Source: Warburgia ugandensis
Taxonomy: Eukaryota > Streptophyta > Magnoliopsida > Canellales > Canellaceae
Assembly (NCBI GenBank): GCA_035236585.1
Contig: CP141138.1
Location: 30,391,437-30,455,436 of the forward strand
Length of the DNA stretch: 64,000 nt
Direction: 5' to 3'
Below the pieces are notes generated by a model, which was not told the origin of the DNA, made no database searches, and saw nothing but the letters and a program-made list of their open reading frames with translations. The translations under genes and the position numbers were made by a program. This document shows positions 12,701-21,627 of this stretch, piece after piece (the first letter of the stretch is position 1; the number at the start of each line of letters is the position of its first letter).

Positions 12701-15700
12701 TGTCATTGTAGGATTGCACCAAGGATTGGCATTGAGCCCATACCTTTCCGCGTTAGTTATGAATGAGTTAACAAAACATCTACATGAGGAGATTTCATAG
12801 TGCATACTATTTAAAGATGATATAGTTTTAATTGATGAGATGAGGGAGGGCATAAACACAAAGTTAGAGTTATGGAGAGAAGCATTAGAATCTAAAAGAT
12901 TTAAAATCAGCTGAACTAAGACAAAATATATGGAATGCAATTTTAGCAAGGAAAGGAGTAGGAGTGGAACTCCAGTTAAGATTGATAACCAAGAAGTCCT
13001 TGTAAAAGACCACTTTCGGTACTTAGGATCAATGATTCATGAGAGTGGAGAGATTGAGAGGGAGGTTACTCTGAGAATCTAAGCGGGTTGGAACAAATGG
13101 AGATGTGCATTTGGAGTTTCGTGTGATTTGCGAGTTCCACTCAAACTAAAAGGAAAATTTTATAAGATGGCCATAAGATCAGCCATGCTTTATGGATCAG
13201 AGTGATGGGCAGTTAAGGAACATCATGCTCATAGGATGAGCGTTGCGGAAATGGGAATGTTGAGATGGATGAGTGGCAAGACAAGAAAAGATAGAATTAG
13301 GAATGAAAACATTGAAGGAAACTTAGGGGTACCACAAATAGGTAACAGGATGAGGGAGATTAGACTTAGATGGTTTAGACATGTCCAAAGGAGATCCAAA
13401 ACGTCACTGGTTAGAAAGAGTGAGGCAATGCAAGGGGAAGGCCCAAAGGAACATGAATAGAGGTGGTTAGAAAAGATTTAAAAACTTTGGGGTTTAAATG
13501 AAGCCATGGTACTTAATAGAGGGGAATGGAGGAGCAAGATTTATGTGGCTGACCCCTAATTGGGATAAGGTCTTGATGATGATAATGATATATATATATA
13601 TATATATATAATGTATGGAAATAGCTTACTACTCTTTGGATACAGAATCGCCACCAAAGAGATACAGCACTATGAATAGGAACTAGTGCACCACTTTTAA
13701 GGATACATATAACTTACTATCTTAAAGATACAGAACTAGGGTCCTCACCAACCTTGAATCCTTCCAAGAGATACAGAAGACAATAAAGGTTAAGATGCAC
13801 TTGCACTTCCATAATACAAAAAATACGTCCTAATCAAAACCCTACTTTATTTTGGTTCATGCTTCGAAGGAGTTTAAATAGATGGGAATAATCCTTTGAA
13901 ATAAGCAATTGACAAGACTACTAAGCAACTTTATAAATATAAGAGTTTTCTAGTTTAGAAGTATAACTTCTAAAATCTAAGTTACTTGGCCAACAAGAGT
14001 TTCCCAAACTTGGGTGTTTCCAAATAACACTTTCTAAGCATTCTGTAGTTGCATTGAAATGCTCAAGTAATTTCCATGCACACATTATAAATAAGCAAGC
14101 TTCTAAACTCCCTAACTTCATCATACAATAACTTCCATTAGTCTTGGTTGATTTGGATTCTTTGACTTTGTCAACATACCTTGACTAAACAAAGCATGCT
14201 TGAAAATGTTTTGAGCATGGAATTAGGAAGTCAAGAAGATGCTTTTGACCATGGGGAAAGAGGAAGGTACTAGGTGGGCCGTGGGATGCCTTCCTTTGAT
14301 CCACCTAAAACATCCATCTGTGATGATCCAAGACGGCCATCATCCTTTAATCCAAGATGTACATTCAACGTGAATTGTAGCCATCTTTCATTTGTGTTCC
14401 AAGATGTATTTTCCTCTTGATCTAAGATGTTCATTCTTTCAATACTTAAGATGTTAACTCTTCCTTGATCTAAGACATCCAACAAACGTCGGGTCGTTAT
14501 TGGGTAGATTGTCTTTTTATCTCTCTTGATCCACCATTGATCTTGGAATTTTAGGATGCTCCCATGTCGTCCTCTCCGGGTTGAAAAGAACTCGTACACA
14601 AGCTGTTTGCATTTTCCACCCCCTTGTATGGTGAAAGATCCATTGCATCATCAAAAGTGTCTGAAACTCCAAATTTTGCTTGTAGCTTGATCTTGTAAGC
14701 ATTCTCACCATTTTTCTTCAAAACTTTGAAAGGACCTGTTGCTCTTTGCTTGAGCTTAGAGCATTGTCATTAAGGAAATCAATCCTTTCTAAGGTGCACA
14801 CATATCAAATCTCCTTCTTGAAATACAATCGATTTTCTATCCTTATCTGCTTGATTCTTACACTTCTCATTTTGCTGTTCAATCTTGCTCAAATTTGTTT
14901 GTGCATCTTCTTGATTTGCTTAGCTCTCTTCAGCATCTCCACTAAAAATATTGGTTAGTGGTGGGAGTACTAAATCCATTGGACTCACAAGTTTCTTTCC
15001 ATATGCTGCTTTAAAAGGGCTACAAACTGTAGTTTGACTGTACGAATTGTTTAAAGCAAATTGAGCTTGGTCTAACAACAAATTCCATTGACGGATATTC
15101 TTTCCCATAAAACTTCGTAGTAAATTCTCCAAACTTTTATTAACAACTTTAGTATGCCTATCAGTTTAAGAATGACAAGAAGAGCTAGATTGTAGTAGAG
15201 TTCCAAGCTTTTTCCACAAAGTACGCTAGAAGTGGCTCACAAACATGGGATAGTTTGGGAATGCCATGAAATCTAGCGGCTTCTCTAAAATACAAGTTCG
15301 CCACATGTGAAGAATTAATAGTCTTAGTGCAAGCTATTAAATAGCCCATTTTTGAGAAACAATCAACAAGCACTATAATTGAATCTTTATTTCATTGAGT
15401 TCTTGGTAGCTCAATGACTAAGGCAAAATTTTATGTCTTTTGAAGTGTCCAGAAAGGTTTCCATCATGAGCTTCAAATATAATTATTTGTCTACTGGAGC
15501 ATTTACGAATACATAAGAGATCACCCTTGAAGGGAAACCATTTTACATTAGAAATTGATGACAAGACTCATGGTTACAATTGCTCCATGTTTGCCTTAAG
15601 TAGGGATCACACACATGAAGTGAACTATTTCAAAACCAATAACTTTGGTATTTAAAACAGTCAGTAAAGAGTGTCTCTTGCTTAAGGCATTTGGAACTAC

Positions 15701-18700
15701 GTTTTTGCATCCTTGATTTATGCTTGATTTCAAAACTAAATGCTTGAATAAATTTGACTAACATGTCATATCTTCTACTTAACTTTTGTTGACTTGAAAT
15801 AATTTTAGGGCATTATGATATGAAAATAGCACAAATTGCTATGTAAGAAAATATAGGCCCCAATATTCTAATGCTGTCACAATAGCGTAGAACTCCTGTC
15901 ATAAGTGGAGTAATTTTGGTGAGAATCATTGAGTTTTTTGCTAAAGAAGCCAATTAGATTTCCTTCTTAGCCAAGAATTGCACAGATTCTCACATTGAAA
16001 GCATCACATTTGACTTCAATTATACAACCAAAGTTAGGTAAAGAGAGAACAAGAGCATTGCTAACTTTTGTTTGATGAGTTCAAAGCTCCATTTTCCTCC
16101 ATTTGTTTGAAATTTCACCTTTAAACATTCTGTAATTGGAGCAATGACTGTGCTGAAATTTTTGATAGAAAGAAGTGAGGCCATAAAAGCTTTTGATATC
16201 ATGAAGAGATTGAGGAACTGGCCAACTGAGAATAGCCTCCACTTTACATCGTCCACTGAGACAACTTAACCTAAAAAGATTGGGTTATTCATGAAGGGAT
16301 TACACTTTTTCAAATTTTCAAATAGTTTCTTGCTCGTAAAGTTGTAAGTACTTGCGAAGATGACTTAAATGTCCCTCCTAATTTTTGTTGTACACAAGAA
16401 TATAATCATAGTAGACAACAATAAATTTTTCAATAAAAGTTTTAATCATGAGTCATCAAACACATGAAAATTCTAGGAGCGTTAAATAAATCAAAAGACA
16501 ACCAACTACTCACAAAGTGCATCTTTAGTTTTAAAAGCCATCTTCCATTGATCACCTAGTCTCATTTTAATTTGATGGCACCCTCTACGAAGATCAATTT
16601 TTGAAAAAGTAGTACCTCCATAGAGTGGATCTATTAGATCATCAAGGCTAAGGATAGTGAAGTGGTATTTGATTCTTATCTCGTTCATGGCCCTGTTATC
16701 AATACACATTCTCCATGTTGCATCATTCTTTGGTACAAGAAGGGTACGTATTGCACAAGGACTTTTGCTTTCTCAAACCAAACCCTTAGCAATGAACTCA
16801 TCAACTTGCCTTTGTAGATCTTCATGCTCTTTAGGGCTCATTCCACATGCAGCTTTGCTAGGAAGGGTAGATCTAGCAACAAAATTTATACAATGTTGCA
16901 TATCTCTCATAGGAGGTAAACCCTTAGGAATTTCTTTAAGAAATGCATCTTCGAACTTGGTAAGTAATGGTTGTATATTTTTTAGAATCTTTATCAATCT
17001 CATCAATAGAACATGCAACATTTAAAACTTTAACAAATGAATCAATCTAATGCTTGTTGCTCAAGTGAACTACCTGATGTGTTTTGGACGGATCTTAGGT
17101 TTTAATAGTGCCAAAACAATTTTCTCGCCATTGAAAGCGAACAAGTGAGTATTTTTGAAACCATTATTTTGGACTTCCCTATCATATTGCCATGGATGTA
17201 CCAATAGTTAGTGACTTGCATCCATTAGAACTATATCACACCAACTATAGAGAAAGAGACTGGGTATTTATGAGTTACCTAGATTTGATGTCCCTTGTCT
17301 AACCACTTAAGCTTGTATCGTTGAGGATGAGGCTTCATCTTCAACTTCAATTTGTTCACTAATTCTACAGAAGCAACATTCTCATAAGCACCACTGTCAA
17401 TTATAACATTGCATACCTTTTTATAGGATGTACACCTCGTGTGAAAGATGGTGTAGCATAGCTATTATCATTATCTTTATGAATAGCTCTTAAGCTTCTT
17501 TGCATCATCGGCATATTACCTTGATTAGCATAGATGACATTTTCCTCCTCGTCATTACATGATTTAGATTCTTCTTCATCTTCAAGTTTTGATTCTTTCT
17601 TCACCAAATCAACCACTTAGTGATTTGGACATTCAGAGTTTTATGTATCCAAGACCTTGACATTTGAAATATCTCCTTGTACTTGAACTTGAGGGACCAG
17701 ATTGCTTATTGTCATCACATTTTGTTGAACCTTTTGAAACCTTGTACCAGTGTTTGTTTAGAAGAAGAAACACTCCTAGGATTAAAGGAGTTCTTCTTTT
17801 CAAAAGATCTAAAAACACCTCTTTTTGTTTTTTTACACAATTAAAGCAAGCTTTCTAACATTATCGAAAGACCAACGCTGTTGCATATGTACTGTATCTC
17901 TAATTTCTTTCTTCAAACCACCAAAAAAGTGAGCAATGGTTTTCTCTTCATTGTCTACTATATCACTTTTCAACCTAAGGTGGTCAAATTCAATACTATC
18001 TCCCTTCATGCTTAGGTTTTCTTGCTTTAAATTTTCAAAAATGTATCTATCCTATTGTTTTTAGGCAGAAATCCATTTTTCAACTCCTTTTTCCTCTTTT
18101 CTCAACTTCTAAGCTAGCTTTTTCCCTCACGTGCTCTTTGTTTATTTAAATTCTTCCACCTTAAAGAGGCATACTTTCTCTTGTCTTGGAAAACTCTTTC
18201 AATAGTATGAAGCCAGTCCAACAATTCATTTGGTTGCATCTTTCCTTCAAAGTCAGGAGCAATCACTTTCACTTCTAAAATGTGAAAATGACATTGCTTT
18301 CTGGGAGTTTTGTTTGACAATGATCTCCTATCCGATCCTCGATTTTTTGCCCAGAAAGAAAAAAAATTTTATTTGAGTCATTGTTAGAGGATTCAAAGTC
18401 TGAGTTCTCACTCCCTTTTTCGCTATAACTGTTATAGTGCTCTAGAGGTTCTTGCAGTCATTTGATTTGTCTCCTTAGGTTGTCCATCTCCAAATCATGA
18501 GCATCTTTGTTAGAAATAACCACGCTTGTCATGCTCGAAATGCCAGTACAATCTTAAGCTCTGATACCAATTTGATACCAGATAATTGGGTAAGTGAAAT
18601 ATAATAAGGTAGAGTAAAGATAGTTGACCACTCTATGGATACAAAATGATCACTGCCACAAAGATACATAACTAAAGTATGGGAATAGCTCACCACTTGC

Positions 18701-20388
18701 TGGATATAAAATAACCATCAAAGAGATTACAAAACTATGGATAAAAACTCGCTTAGAACTTTAAGGAGATAGATCAATCACCACCTTAAAGATGCAGAAC
18801 GAGGCATTTTCATCGCCCTTGTATTTCTCCAAGAGATACATGAGACAAAGTGAGATGCACTCGCACTTCTATAACGGGGAAATAAAAAAATTCCAATTCA
18901 AAACTTTACTCTATTTTGATTTATGCCACAATGGGGTTTAAATGGATGGGAATGACTCTCCCAAATAAGTGATGCACAAAACTATTAAGCAACTTTCTAA
19001 ATTTAAGATTCTTTTAGTCTAAAGAATAACTTCTAAATCTTAAGTACTTGCCCAACAAGGGTTTTCTAAACTCAGTTGTTTCCAAATTACACTTTCTAAA
19101 TATTGGATATTTTGCATAAAGATACTCATGTAATGTCTATACACAATATATTACCTAAACACTCTAATTTCTTCATACAAGAACATTCCTTATTCTTGGT
19201 TGATTTGAAATCTTTGACTAGTCAGCACACCTTTGACCAAGAAAGGCATTTTTTAGAACAATTTTGCATGGAATTAGAAAGTCAAGAAGAAGTTTTTGAC
19301 ATGGGAAAATAGGGAAGTGTTGGGTGAACCATGGGATGCTTCCCATTGATTGATCTAAAAGGTCCATTTGCGACAATCCAAGATGCCGATCATCCTTTAA
19401 TCCAAGACATCCATTTTACGTGAATTCTAGGCGTCTTTCATTTTTTTATTCCAAGATGTATTTCCAGCTAATCTAAGACGTTCATTCTTTCTATACTCAA
19501 GATGTCAACTCCTCCATGATCTAAGATGTCCAAAACACACCGGTCTGAGAGGGTATGAAGATGATATTAATCGTTCATTGCTTGATTGTTCTTGATCTCT
19601 CTTGATCCACCATCAATATTGAAATTTTGGGACACTCCCGTGTTACTCTTGCTGGTGGCTATGAACGTAGAACCTCTTATAGGCCACGAAGTCCTACTTG
19701 AAAGATGATATTTTCTGAGTTGAAAGTGAAACTGCTGAAGCTGATGGCATTAAACTATCATGATGTCTCTGCTTGATTTTCAAAGGCAATGGATGGATGT
19801 TTAGACATTCCAGTCACATTAAAGATGACTTCTTGTGAGATCAAAATCTTTGATGAAGCATGATTGTAGCCGAGATCAACTTATCAAGCCCTCTAATTTG
19901 AAATAAGATGCTGTAGAGTCCCAACATATCAAGATTTGAGAATGTTGAAATCTAAATAAAGAATCTGTTACTTATATTAGATATCTTCTAATGTTACGGA
20001 TCCGTGTTACTTTCGCATATCTTTAAGGTTATGTGCTCTTAATTTGTTCCCAGTGGTAAGTTCTACACATTGGTGGAATGCTTGCTTTCCCATGGCCTCA
20101 ATGCTCAGTCATTAAATATTCTCAACTATGTAGGTATTTGTCTTTTTGCTTCTAGAATTCTTGACGTGTATTTCTTTCTTATATGTTATTATGTATAATT
20201 CCTTCCAATACTTACAGAACTCCCAAATTTCAACCGTTTCAATGGTTTCTTTCTAACAACGTTCTTCTGCCCAGTTCATTGTGGTTTCCTTGAAAGAAGG
20301 GATGTTCAACAATGCGAACGTGTTATTCAGGACGAAGTTTGTTGATGGAGTTTCCACAGTTCAAAGAACGGTTGCAAAACGCAAGTAA
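567..20388 (+). CDS. SMC2: SMC2, condensin complex ATPase subunit, C-terminal part (eight exons)
   Basis: The gene encodes the SMC2 ATPase of condensin, which pairs with SMC4 and compacts mitotic chromosomes in the nucleus. Coding exons are 567-710, 786-953, 1044-1228, 1354-1447, 1548-1636, 1770-1995, 5797-5871 and 20275-20388. All have GT-AG borders and compatible phases, giving 364 codons and a TAA stop. The first three exons encode charged heptad-like coiled coil. Exon 6 carries the ABC signature ([14 protein letters not shown]) and most of Walker B (PLYILDE). Exon 7 completes Walker B and the D-loop ([15 protein letters not shown]), and exon 8 carries the last beta strands ([18 protein letters not shown]). 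From memory, plant SMC2 is about 1,170 residues and matches this order closely, so roughly the first two thirds lies upstream of base 1. The reading frame looks intact. The 14.4-kb last intron is unusual for the ending of this gene. Confidence 0.95.
786..953 (+). CDS. SMC2: SMC2 coding exon 2 of window (coiled coil)
   Basis: This exon has 168 nt, phase 0 at both ends, with a TCTAG acceptor ending at 785 and a GT donor at 954. It encodes a coiled-coil stretch ending in VERKKLENE, a segment conserved in plant SMC2. Confidence 0.9.
1044..1228 (+). CDS. SMC2: SMC2 coding exon 3 of window (coiled coil near head)
   Basis: This exon has 185 nt. The acceptor is TTGTTACAG and the donor GT is at 1229, leaving two bases of a Gly codon. 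It encodes [20 protein letters not shown] and the SMC2-typical motif [14 protein letters not shown]. The frame continues past the donor only to a stop shortly after, which supports splicing here. Confidence 0.92.
1354..1447 (+). CDS. SMC2: SMC2 coding exon 4 of window
   Basis: This exon has 94 nt. Its first base completes the Gly codon split with exon 3, giving [23 protein letters not shown]. The donor GT is at 1448. The segment leads from the coiled coil into the C-terminal head domain. Confidence 0.92.
1548..1636 (+). CDS. SMC2: SMC2 coding exon 5 of window
   Basis: This exon has 89 nt, with acceptor TGTGCAG and donor GT at 1637. It encodes [20 protein letters not shown] and KVTWVKVN. Two leftover bases (AA) join the T that opens exon 6 to make Asn. 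Confidence 0.92.
1770..1995 (+). CDS. SMC2: SMC2 coding exon 6 of window: ABC signature and Walker B start
   Basis: This exon has 226 nt. It encodes [20 protein letters not shown], the ABC signature [10 protein letters not shown], and PLYILDE with the Walker B catalytic Glu as the last residue. The donor GT at 1996 directly follows that Glu codon, so the Walker B/D-loop element is split by intron 6. Confidence 0.96.
2162..2352 (+). mobile_element. Au-family SINE with perfect 12-bp target-site duplication
   Basis: A tRNA-derived, polymerase III type SINE. It has a B-box-like segment (ggttcgagg at about 2218), the Au body 'ggtaaggctgcgtat' and the 3' part 'gcaggagcttc...gggctccctt'. Its ends are defined by the exact direct repeat ttttaaattatt at 2150-2161 and 2353-2364. 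It is in sense orientation within SMC2 intron 6. Au SINEs are known widely in angiosperms. Confidence 0.88.
2655..2770 (+). repeat. Dispersed repeat, copy 1 (unclassified)
   Basis: It shares the core 'aaagaagtcgatgct', then a small hairpin (gctccac-ttttt-gtggagt), 'tgact', 'tttagaagatc' and 'ttcat' with 22031-22147, in the same order and orientation. No terminal inverted repeats or coding capacity were found. It could be a short non-autonomous DNA transposon. Confidence 0.5.
3225..3416 (-). mobile_element. Au-family SINE, antisense, with 10-bp target-site duplication
   Basis: On the - strand it reads gagccttagcacaac, a tRNA-like head, gtgtgacctagaggtcac, then the Au body and the end cgtgcagtgggctgc. 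It is bracketed by tatttagata at 3215-3224 and 3417-3426. It is somewhat diverged from the copies at 2162 and 4350. It lies antisense in SMC2 intron 6. Confidence 0.88.
4195..4622 (+). repeat. Local duplication (about 60 bp) flanking a SINE
   Basis: The stretch 4195-4255 (tgctccaatgcttttatatt, then ttattatcattagtaagtat) recurs at 4563-4622 with small changes. The SINE at 4350-4529 lies between the copies. Before SINE insertion the spacing would have been roughly 170 bp. Weaker similarity between about 3790 and 3940 suggests older tandem-like structure nearby. Confidence 0.6.
4350..4529 (-). mobile_element. Au-family SINE, antisense, near-consensus
   Basis: On the - strand it begins gaaggggagcctttgcac and continues through ccttgaggtcatgggttc and gcaaggtaaggctgc to ggggctgccctt. 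It is flanked by imperfect direct repeats at 4331-4349 and 4530-4547 (aagaatctttacatagata against aagaattttacttagata). It looks the least diverged of the five copies. It inserted between the two arms of an older local duplication. Confidence 0.9.
5797..5871 (+). CDS. SMC2: SMC2 coding exon 7 of window: D-loop exon
   Basis: This is a 75-nt exon in phase 0, isolated between introns of 3.8 and 14.4 kb. It encodes [20 protein letters not shown] followed by FPHSQ. It holds the D-loop and the following helix of the ATPase head. The acceptor is TGCACAG (ends 5796) and the donor GT is at 5872. Skipping it would keep frame but remove the D-loop. Confidence 0.95.
6728..6813 (+). repeat. Exact 43-bp tandem duplication
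   Basis: Two identical 43-bp units (6728-6770 and 6771-6813) begin acagggtctactggtctaga. The lack of any difference between them suggests a recent event. It is intronic and non-coding. Confidence 0.9.
8370..8480 (+). mobile_element. Ty3/gypsy protease-region fragment (broken)
   Basis: One + frame reads [15 protein letters not shown], resembling the short segment before and around the protease active site of plant Ty3/gypsy Gag-Pol (usually ...CKVIIDGGS). It is a heavily decayed fossil. No clear extent can be assigned, and the surrounding 7.6-8.8 kb may be further remnants of the same element. Confidence 0.4.
9030..9830 (-). mobile_element. Ty1/copia reverse transcriptase-RNase H remnant (broken)
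   Basis: On the - strand there are recognisable pieces in the right order. Near 9640-9690 there is a stretch like [14 protein letters not shown], matching the end of the copia reverse transcriptase. Near 9040-9120 there is [20 protein letters not shown], matching copia RNase H. The element is an old fossil with many breaks, without recognisable LTRs, and may extend to about 10.25 kb. It lies antisense to SMC2 in intron 7. Confidence 0.65.
10330..13590 (+). mobile_element. RTE LINE, copy 1, 5'-truncated, inside a gypsy LTR
   Basis: It is homologous along its length to the fuller copy at 42937-46424 but starts just before the endonuclease (catgccatggaggtcaag) and ends cccctaattgggataaggtc with a ttgatgatgataatg tail. 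Pieces of endonuclease ([15 protein letters not shown]) and reverse transcriptase are spread over several frames with many stops. The catalytic box reads FKDD instead of F[AV]DD. It carries an internal 408-bp duplication (10681-11494). It inserted in the gypsy LTR at or next to that LTR's (TA)n tract, so it is younger than the gypsy element. It cannot be active. Confidence 0.88.
10681..11494 (+). repeat. 408-bp tandem duplication within the LINE endonuclease
   Basis: Unit 1 (10681-11088) and unit 2 (11089-11494) both start ataagtgcatacgcacca and run to ctcacaacatagg. They span the catalytic half of the endonuclease. They differ at roughly 5% of positions by eye, for example ggatggttatagg against ggatagttatagg. 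The other RTE copy has a single unit. The length is a multiple of three. Confidence 0.9.
13588..13611. repeat. (TA)n microsatellite
   Basis: About 12 TA units between the LINE tail and the resumed LTR. The related LTR at 40991-42064 has a TA tract at the same relative place (41936-41962). It therefore belongs to the LTR rather than to the LINE tail. Confidence 0.85.
14565..14580 (-). other. Polypurine tract next to the 3' LTR
   Basis: On the element strand this is CCCGGAGAGGACGACA, purine-rich and immediately before the LTR start TGGGAGC. The related element at 40.99 kb has the comparable tract cagggagagtgata at the same place. Confidence 0.65.
14581..17400 (-). mobile_element. Gypsy pol region: protease end, RT, RNase H, integrase (broken)
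   Basis: Recognisable fossil pieces on the - strand are [11 protein letters not shown] and [15 protein letters not shown] (reverse transcriptase, 16506-16709), [11 protein letters not shown] (integrase core, about 15185-15373) and [17 protein letters not shown] (integrase C-terminal side, 14920-15132). The lineage resembles CRM/Reina-like gypsy elements by these motifs, which is inference. No chromodomain was recognised. Confidence 0.8.
17401..18557 (-). mobile_element. Gypsy gag-protease region (broken)
   Basis: The - strand holds an acidic linker region (17401-17616), a protease-like segment [10 protein letters not shown] just below it, and a zinc-knuckle-like Cys motif (YFKCQGLG) near 17633-17818. 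Farther up is a Gag core stretch ([18 protein letters not shown], about 18114-18320). The region follows the primer site directly, as expected. Confidence 0.7.
18558..18569 (-). other. Primer-binding site, initiator tRNA-Met type
   Basis: On the element strand this reads TGGTATCAGAGC, the exact complement of the 3' end of plant initiator tRNA-Met. It lies three bases inside the 5' LTR, the standard position. Confidence 0.9.
18573..19640 (-). repeat. Right-hand (5') LTR of the gypsy element
   Basis: A 1,068-bp LTR, collinear with the left-hand LTR and with the 1,074-bp LTR at 40991-42064. It directly adjoins the primer-binding site on its left. I could not find a convincing 5-bp target-site duplication. 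Confidence 0.85.
20275..20388 (+). CDS. SMC2: SMC2 terminal coding exon
   Basis: This exon has 114 nt including the TAA. The acceptor TGCCCAG ends at 20274. It encodes [20 protein letters not shown] and [17 protein letters not shown], the usual SMC2 C-terminus. It lies 14,403 bp downstream of exon 7. Confidence 0.95.
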   Translation, partial: FIVVSLKEGMFNNANVLFRTKFVDGVSTVQRTVAKRK

Positions 20389-20560
20389 TTTCTGATGATG
20401 AAGAAAATATCTCCAAATACTAGAAACACGGTGTTTCCTGCACATTATCTTTGTCATGCAAAGCTTTTCTATCTTTAATCAGCCTCATGTATTCCTGACA
20501 GAATTTTTTTTTGTAAATAAAGTGTTGTGTTTTTTACTTGCTTGTTGTGTGTGCTGGGAT
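20389..20560 (+). terminator. SMC2: SMC2 3' UTR with polyadenylation signal
   Basis: About 130 bp after the stop there is an exact AATAAA (20516-20521) in a T-rich stretch. It is followed at once by a GT-rich run (gtgttgtg, then ttgttgtgtgtgct). That is the usual plant arrangement of near-upstream and downstream elements. The cleavage point itself cannot be placed. Confidence 0.6.
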
Positions 20561-21079
20561 CCATGTTGGCTTTTGTTTTATTTTAGATCCACTGGCATTA
20601 TGATTAGAACTCGAGAATTTTATTTTGATTACCATGCTCAGTGGATGCAAATTTGCATTTGAAAACATGTTCTCTCATGAATTGATGTCTATTAATTTGA
20701 GGAATAGTTCGCTTTTCGAATTGGGACTTTTCAATTGCTTGATATTACACTTGCATGATGATAGTATACCCTTTAAATCAAAGCTTTCACCATCTAGTGT
20801 TTCTATATGACACCTTTATTTAGTTACAAAACCACTCGAGGGTGATCGTTTTCGAATGACCGGGTTCAGAAGCTGCATAGATTTGGATCACTAAATCTAG
20901 GCACAGCGTGGTACCTTTAGGTGCCTATGTTGTACATCCAAATTTGTCTTTGGATGACATTTTTAAAACCTTTTCGGTTCTTGTCGTGGGTGAAGAGCAG
21001 GGATATCCTTATCATTGTTAGACTATTATATCAATTTTCATGCAGAAGGCTCAGTTGCTCTGGTTTACTAGCCAAAAAA
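20561..21079. other. Intergenic sequence downstream of SMC2
   Basis: No gene or repeat recognised. The open frames here are short and lack any conserved motif. Confidence 0.5.
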
Positions 21080-21627
21080 CTTTACACGTTTTGCACTGAC
21101 ACTTCTAAATTTAATGCATTCCCTAAAGGGATGGAGCATGCTTCTATTGTTACAATCGTAGGCTGCTGTCTCTCCCTCTCCCTCCATGGTAGTTATTCGG
21201 TACAATTGAGGGTGCCAATTGGTACCTTTTTCTCTCATGTGCACGGGGCAATCTCTTTCCATTTTTTAAATGATCTATTCTGTTCATGAGATTCCCCACC
21301 TTAAAAGATTGTTGGGTGCCAAAAATCTCATCTTCAGCCTTTGTGGTTAAAAATGAACAGTTAAAATAAAATAAAAACTCTCCTTATACCGTTCATTTTC
21401 TAACTGAAAAGACTACTTTGGAGTCTGATAAGATTTTTGGCACCCAACAATCTCTAAGCGCAGGGAATCAGATGAATGGAATAGATCATTCAAAATGTGA
21501 ATAGAAATGGGACATTGCACATGAGAGTGAGGCTACCCTAAGTGTACTGAATAACTTTCTCTTTACACGGTTTGCACTGACACACTTCTAAAATGTAATA
21601 CGCATCCCTCGCTGGGATGGAGGATGC
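21080..21627. repeat. Foldback repeat with direct-repeat flanks
   Basis: Long inverted arms lie at about 21190-21328 and 21431-21557, around a ~100-bp loop. The innermost 23 bp of each arm (21306-21328 and 21431-21453, starting agattgttgggt) are exact inverse complements, and the outer ~110 bp pair imperfectly. Outside the arms, 21080-21141 and 21561-21627 are direct repeats starting ctttacacg and continuing tttgcactgacac. It looks like a MITE or foldback element. TAA trinucleotides flank the inner part (21302-21304, 21455-21457) but may reflect arm symmetry rather than a target-site duplication. No coding capacity. Confidence 0.7.

Larger units (their letters stand above)
10261..14564 (-). 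repeat. Left-hand (3') LTR of the gypsy element, split by an RTE LINE
   Basis: LTR sequence lies at 10261-10329 and about 13588-14564. The intervening DNA is an RTE LINE. It begins tgatatcagataacc, equivalent to tgataccagataatt at 18573, and ends ctccca. On the element's strand it therefore has the usual TG...CA ends. A purine-rich tract follows at 14565-14580. Confidence 0.85.
10261..19640 (-). mobile_element. Ty3/gypsy LTR retrotransposon in SMC2 intron 7 (broken, nested LINE)
   Basis: An LTR element antisense to SMC2. On its own strand the order is 5' LTR (19640-18573), primer site, gag, protease, reverse transcriptase, RNase H, integrase, purine tract and 3' LTR (14564-10261). The RT-before-integrase order makes it Ty3/gypsy. 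The primer site matches initiator tRNA-Met. Without the LINE it would be about 6.1 kb. It is an old fossil with many breaks: stretches of the two LTRs aligned by eye differ at roughly one position in five or six. A second, partial copy lies at 39826-42064. Confidence 0.88.
5872..20274 (+). other. SMC2 intron 7 (14.4 kb, nested transposons)
   Basis: The last intron of the gene. It holds an exact 43-bp tandem duplication, gypsy and copia scraps (about 8.3-9.8 kb) and a - strand Ty3/gypsy element (10261-19640) carrying an RTE LINE in one LTR. In 5880-6720, 6814-8340 and 19641-20274 I see no recognisable element or gene. Confidence 0.85.

Noticed and set aside
12557-12949. Long - strand frames over both RTE copies (also 11013-11549, 43686-44099, 45438-45800)
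   Set aside because: These are antisense shadows of the LINE endonuclease and reverse transcriptase.
10256-19645. 5-bp target-site duplication for the gypsy element
   Set aside because: Left flank cttgt and right flank tgtta do not match convincingly, so no duplication is claimed.
21302-21457. 150-bp Tourist-like MITE with TAA duplications
   Set aside because: Inverted similarity continues well beyond the TAA on both sides, so those trinucleotides may be symmetry of a longer foldback. Kept only as an alternative.
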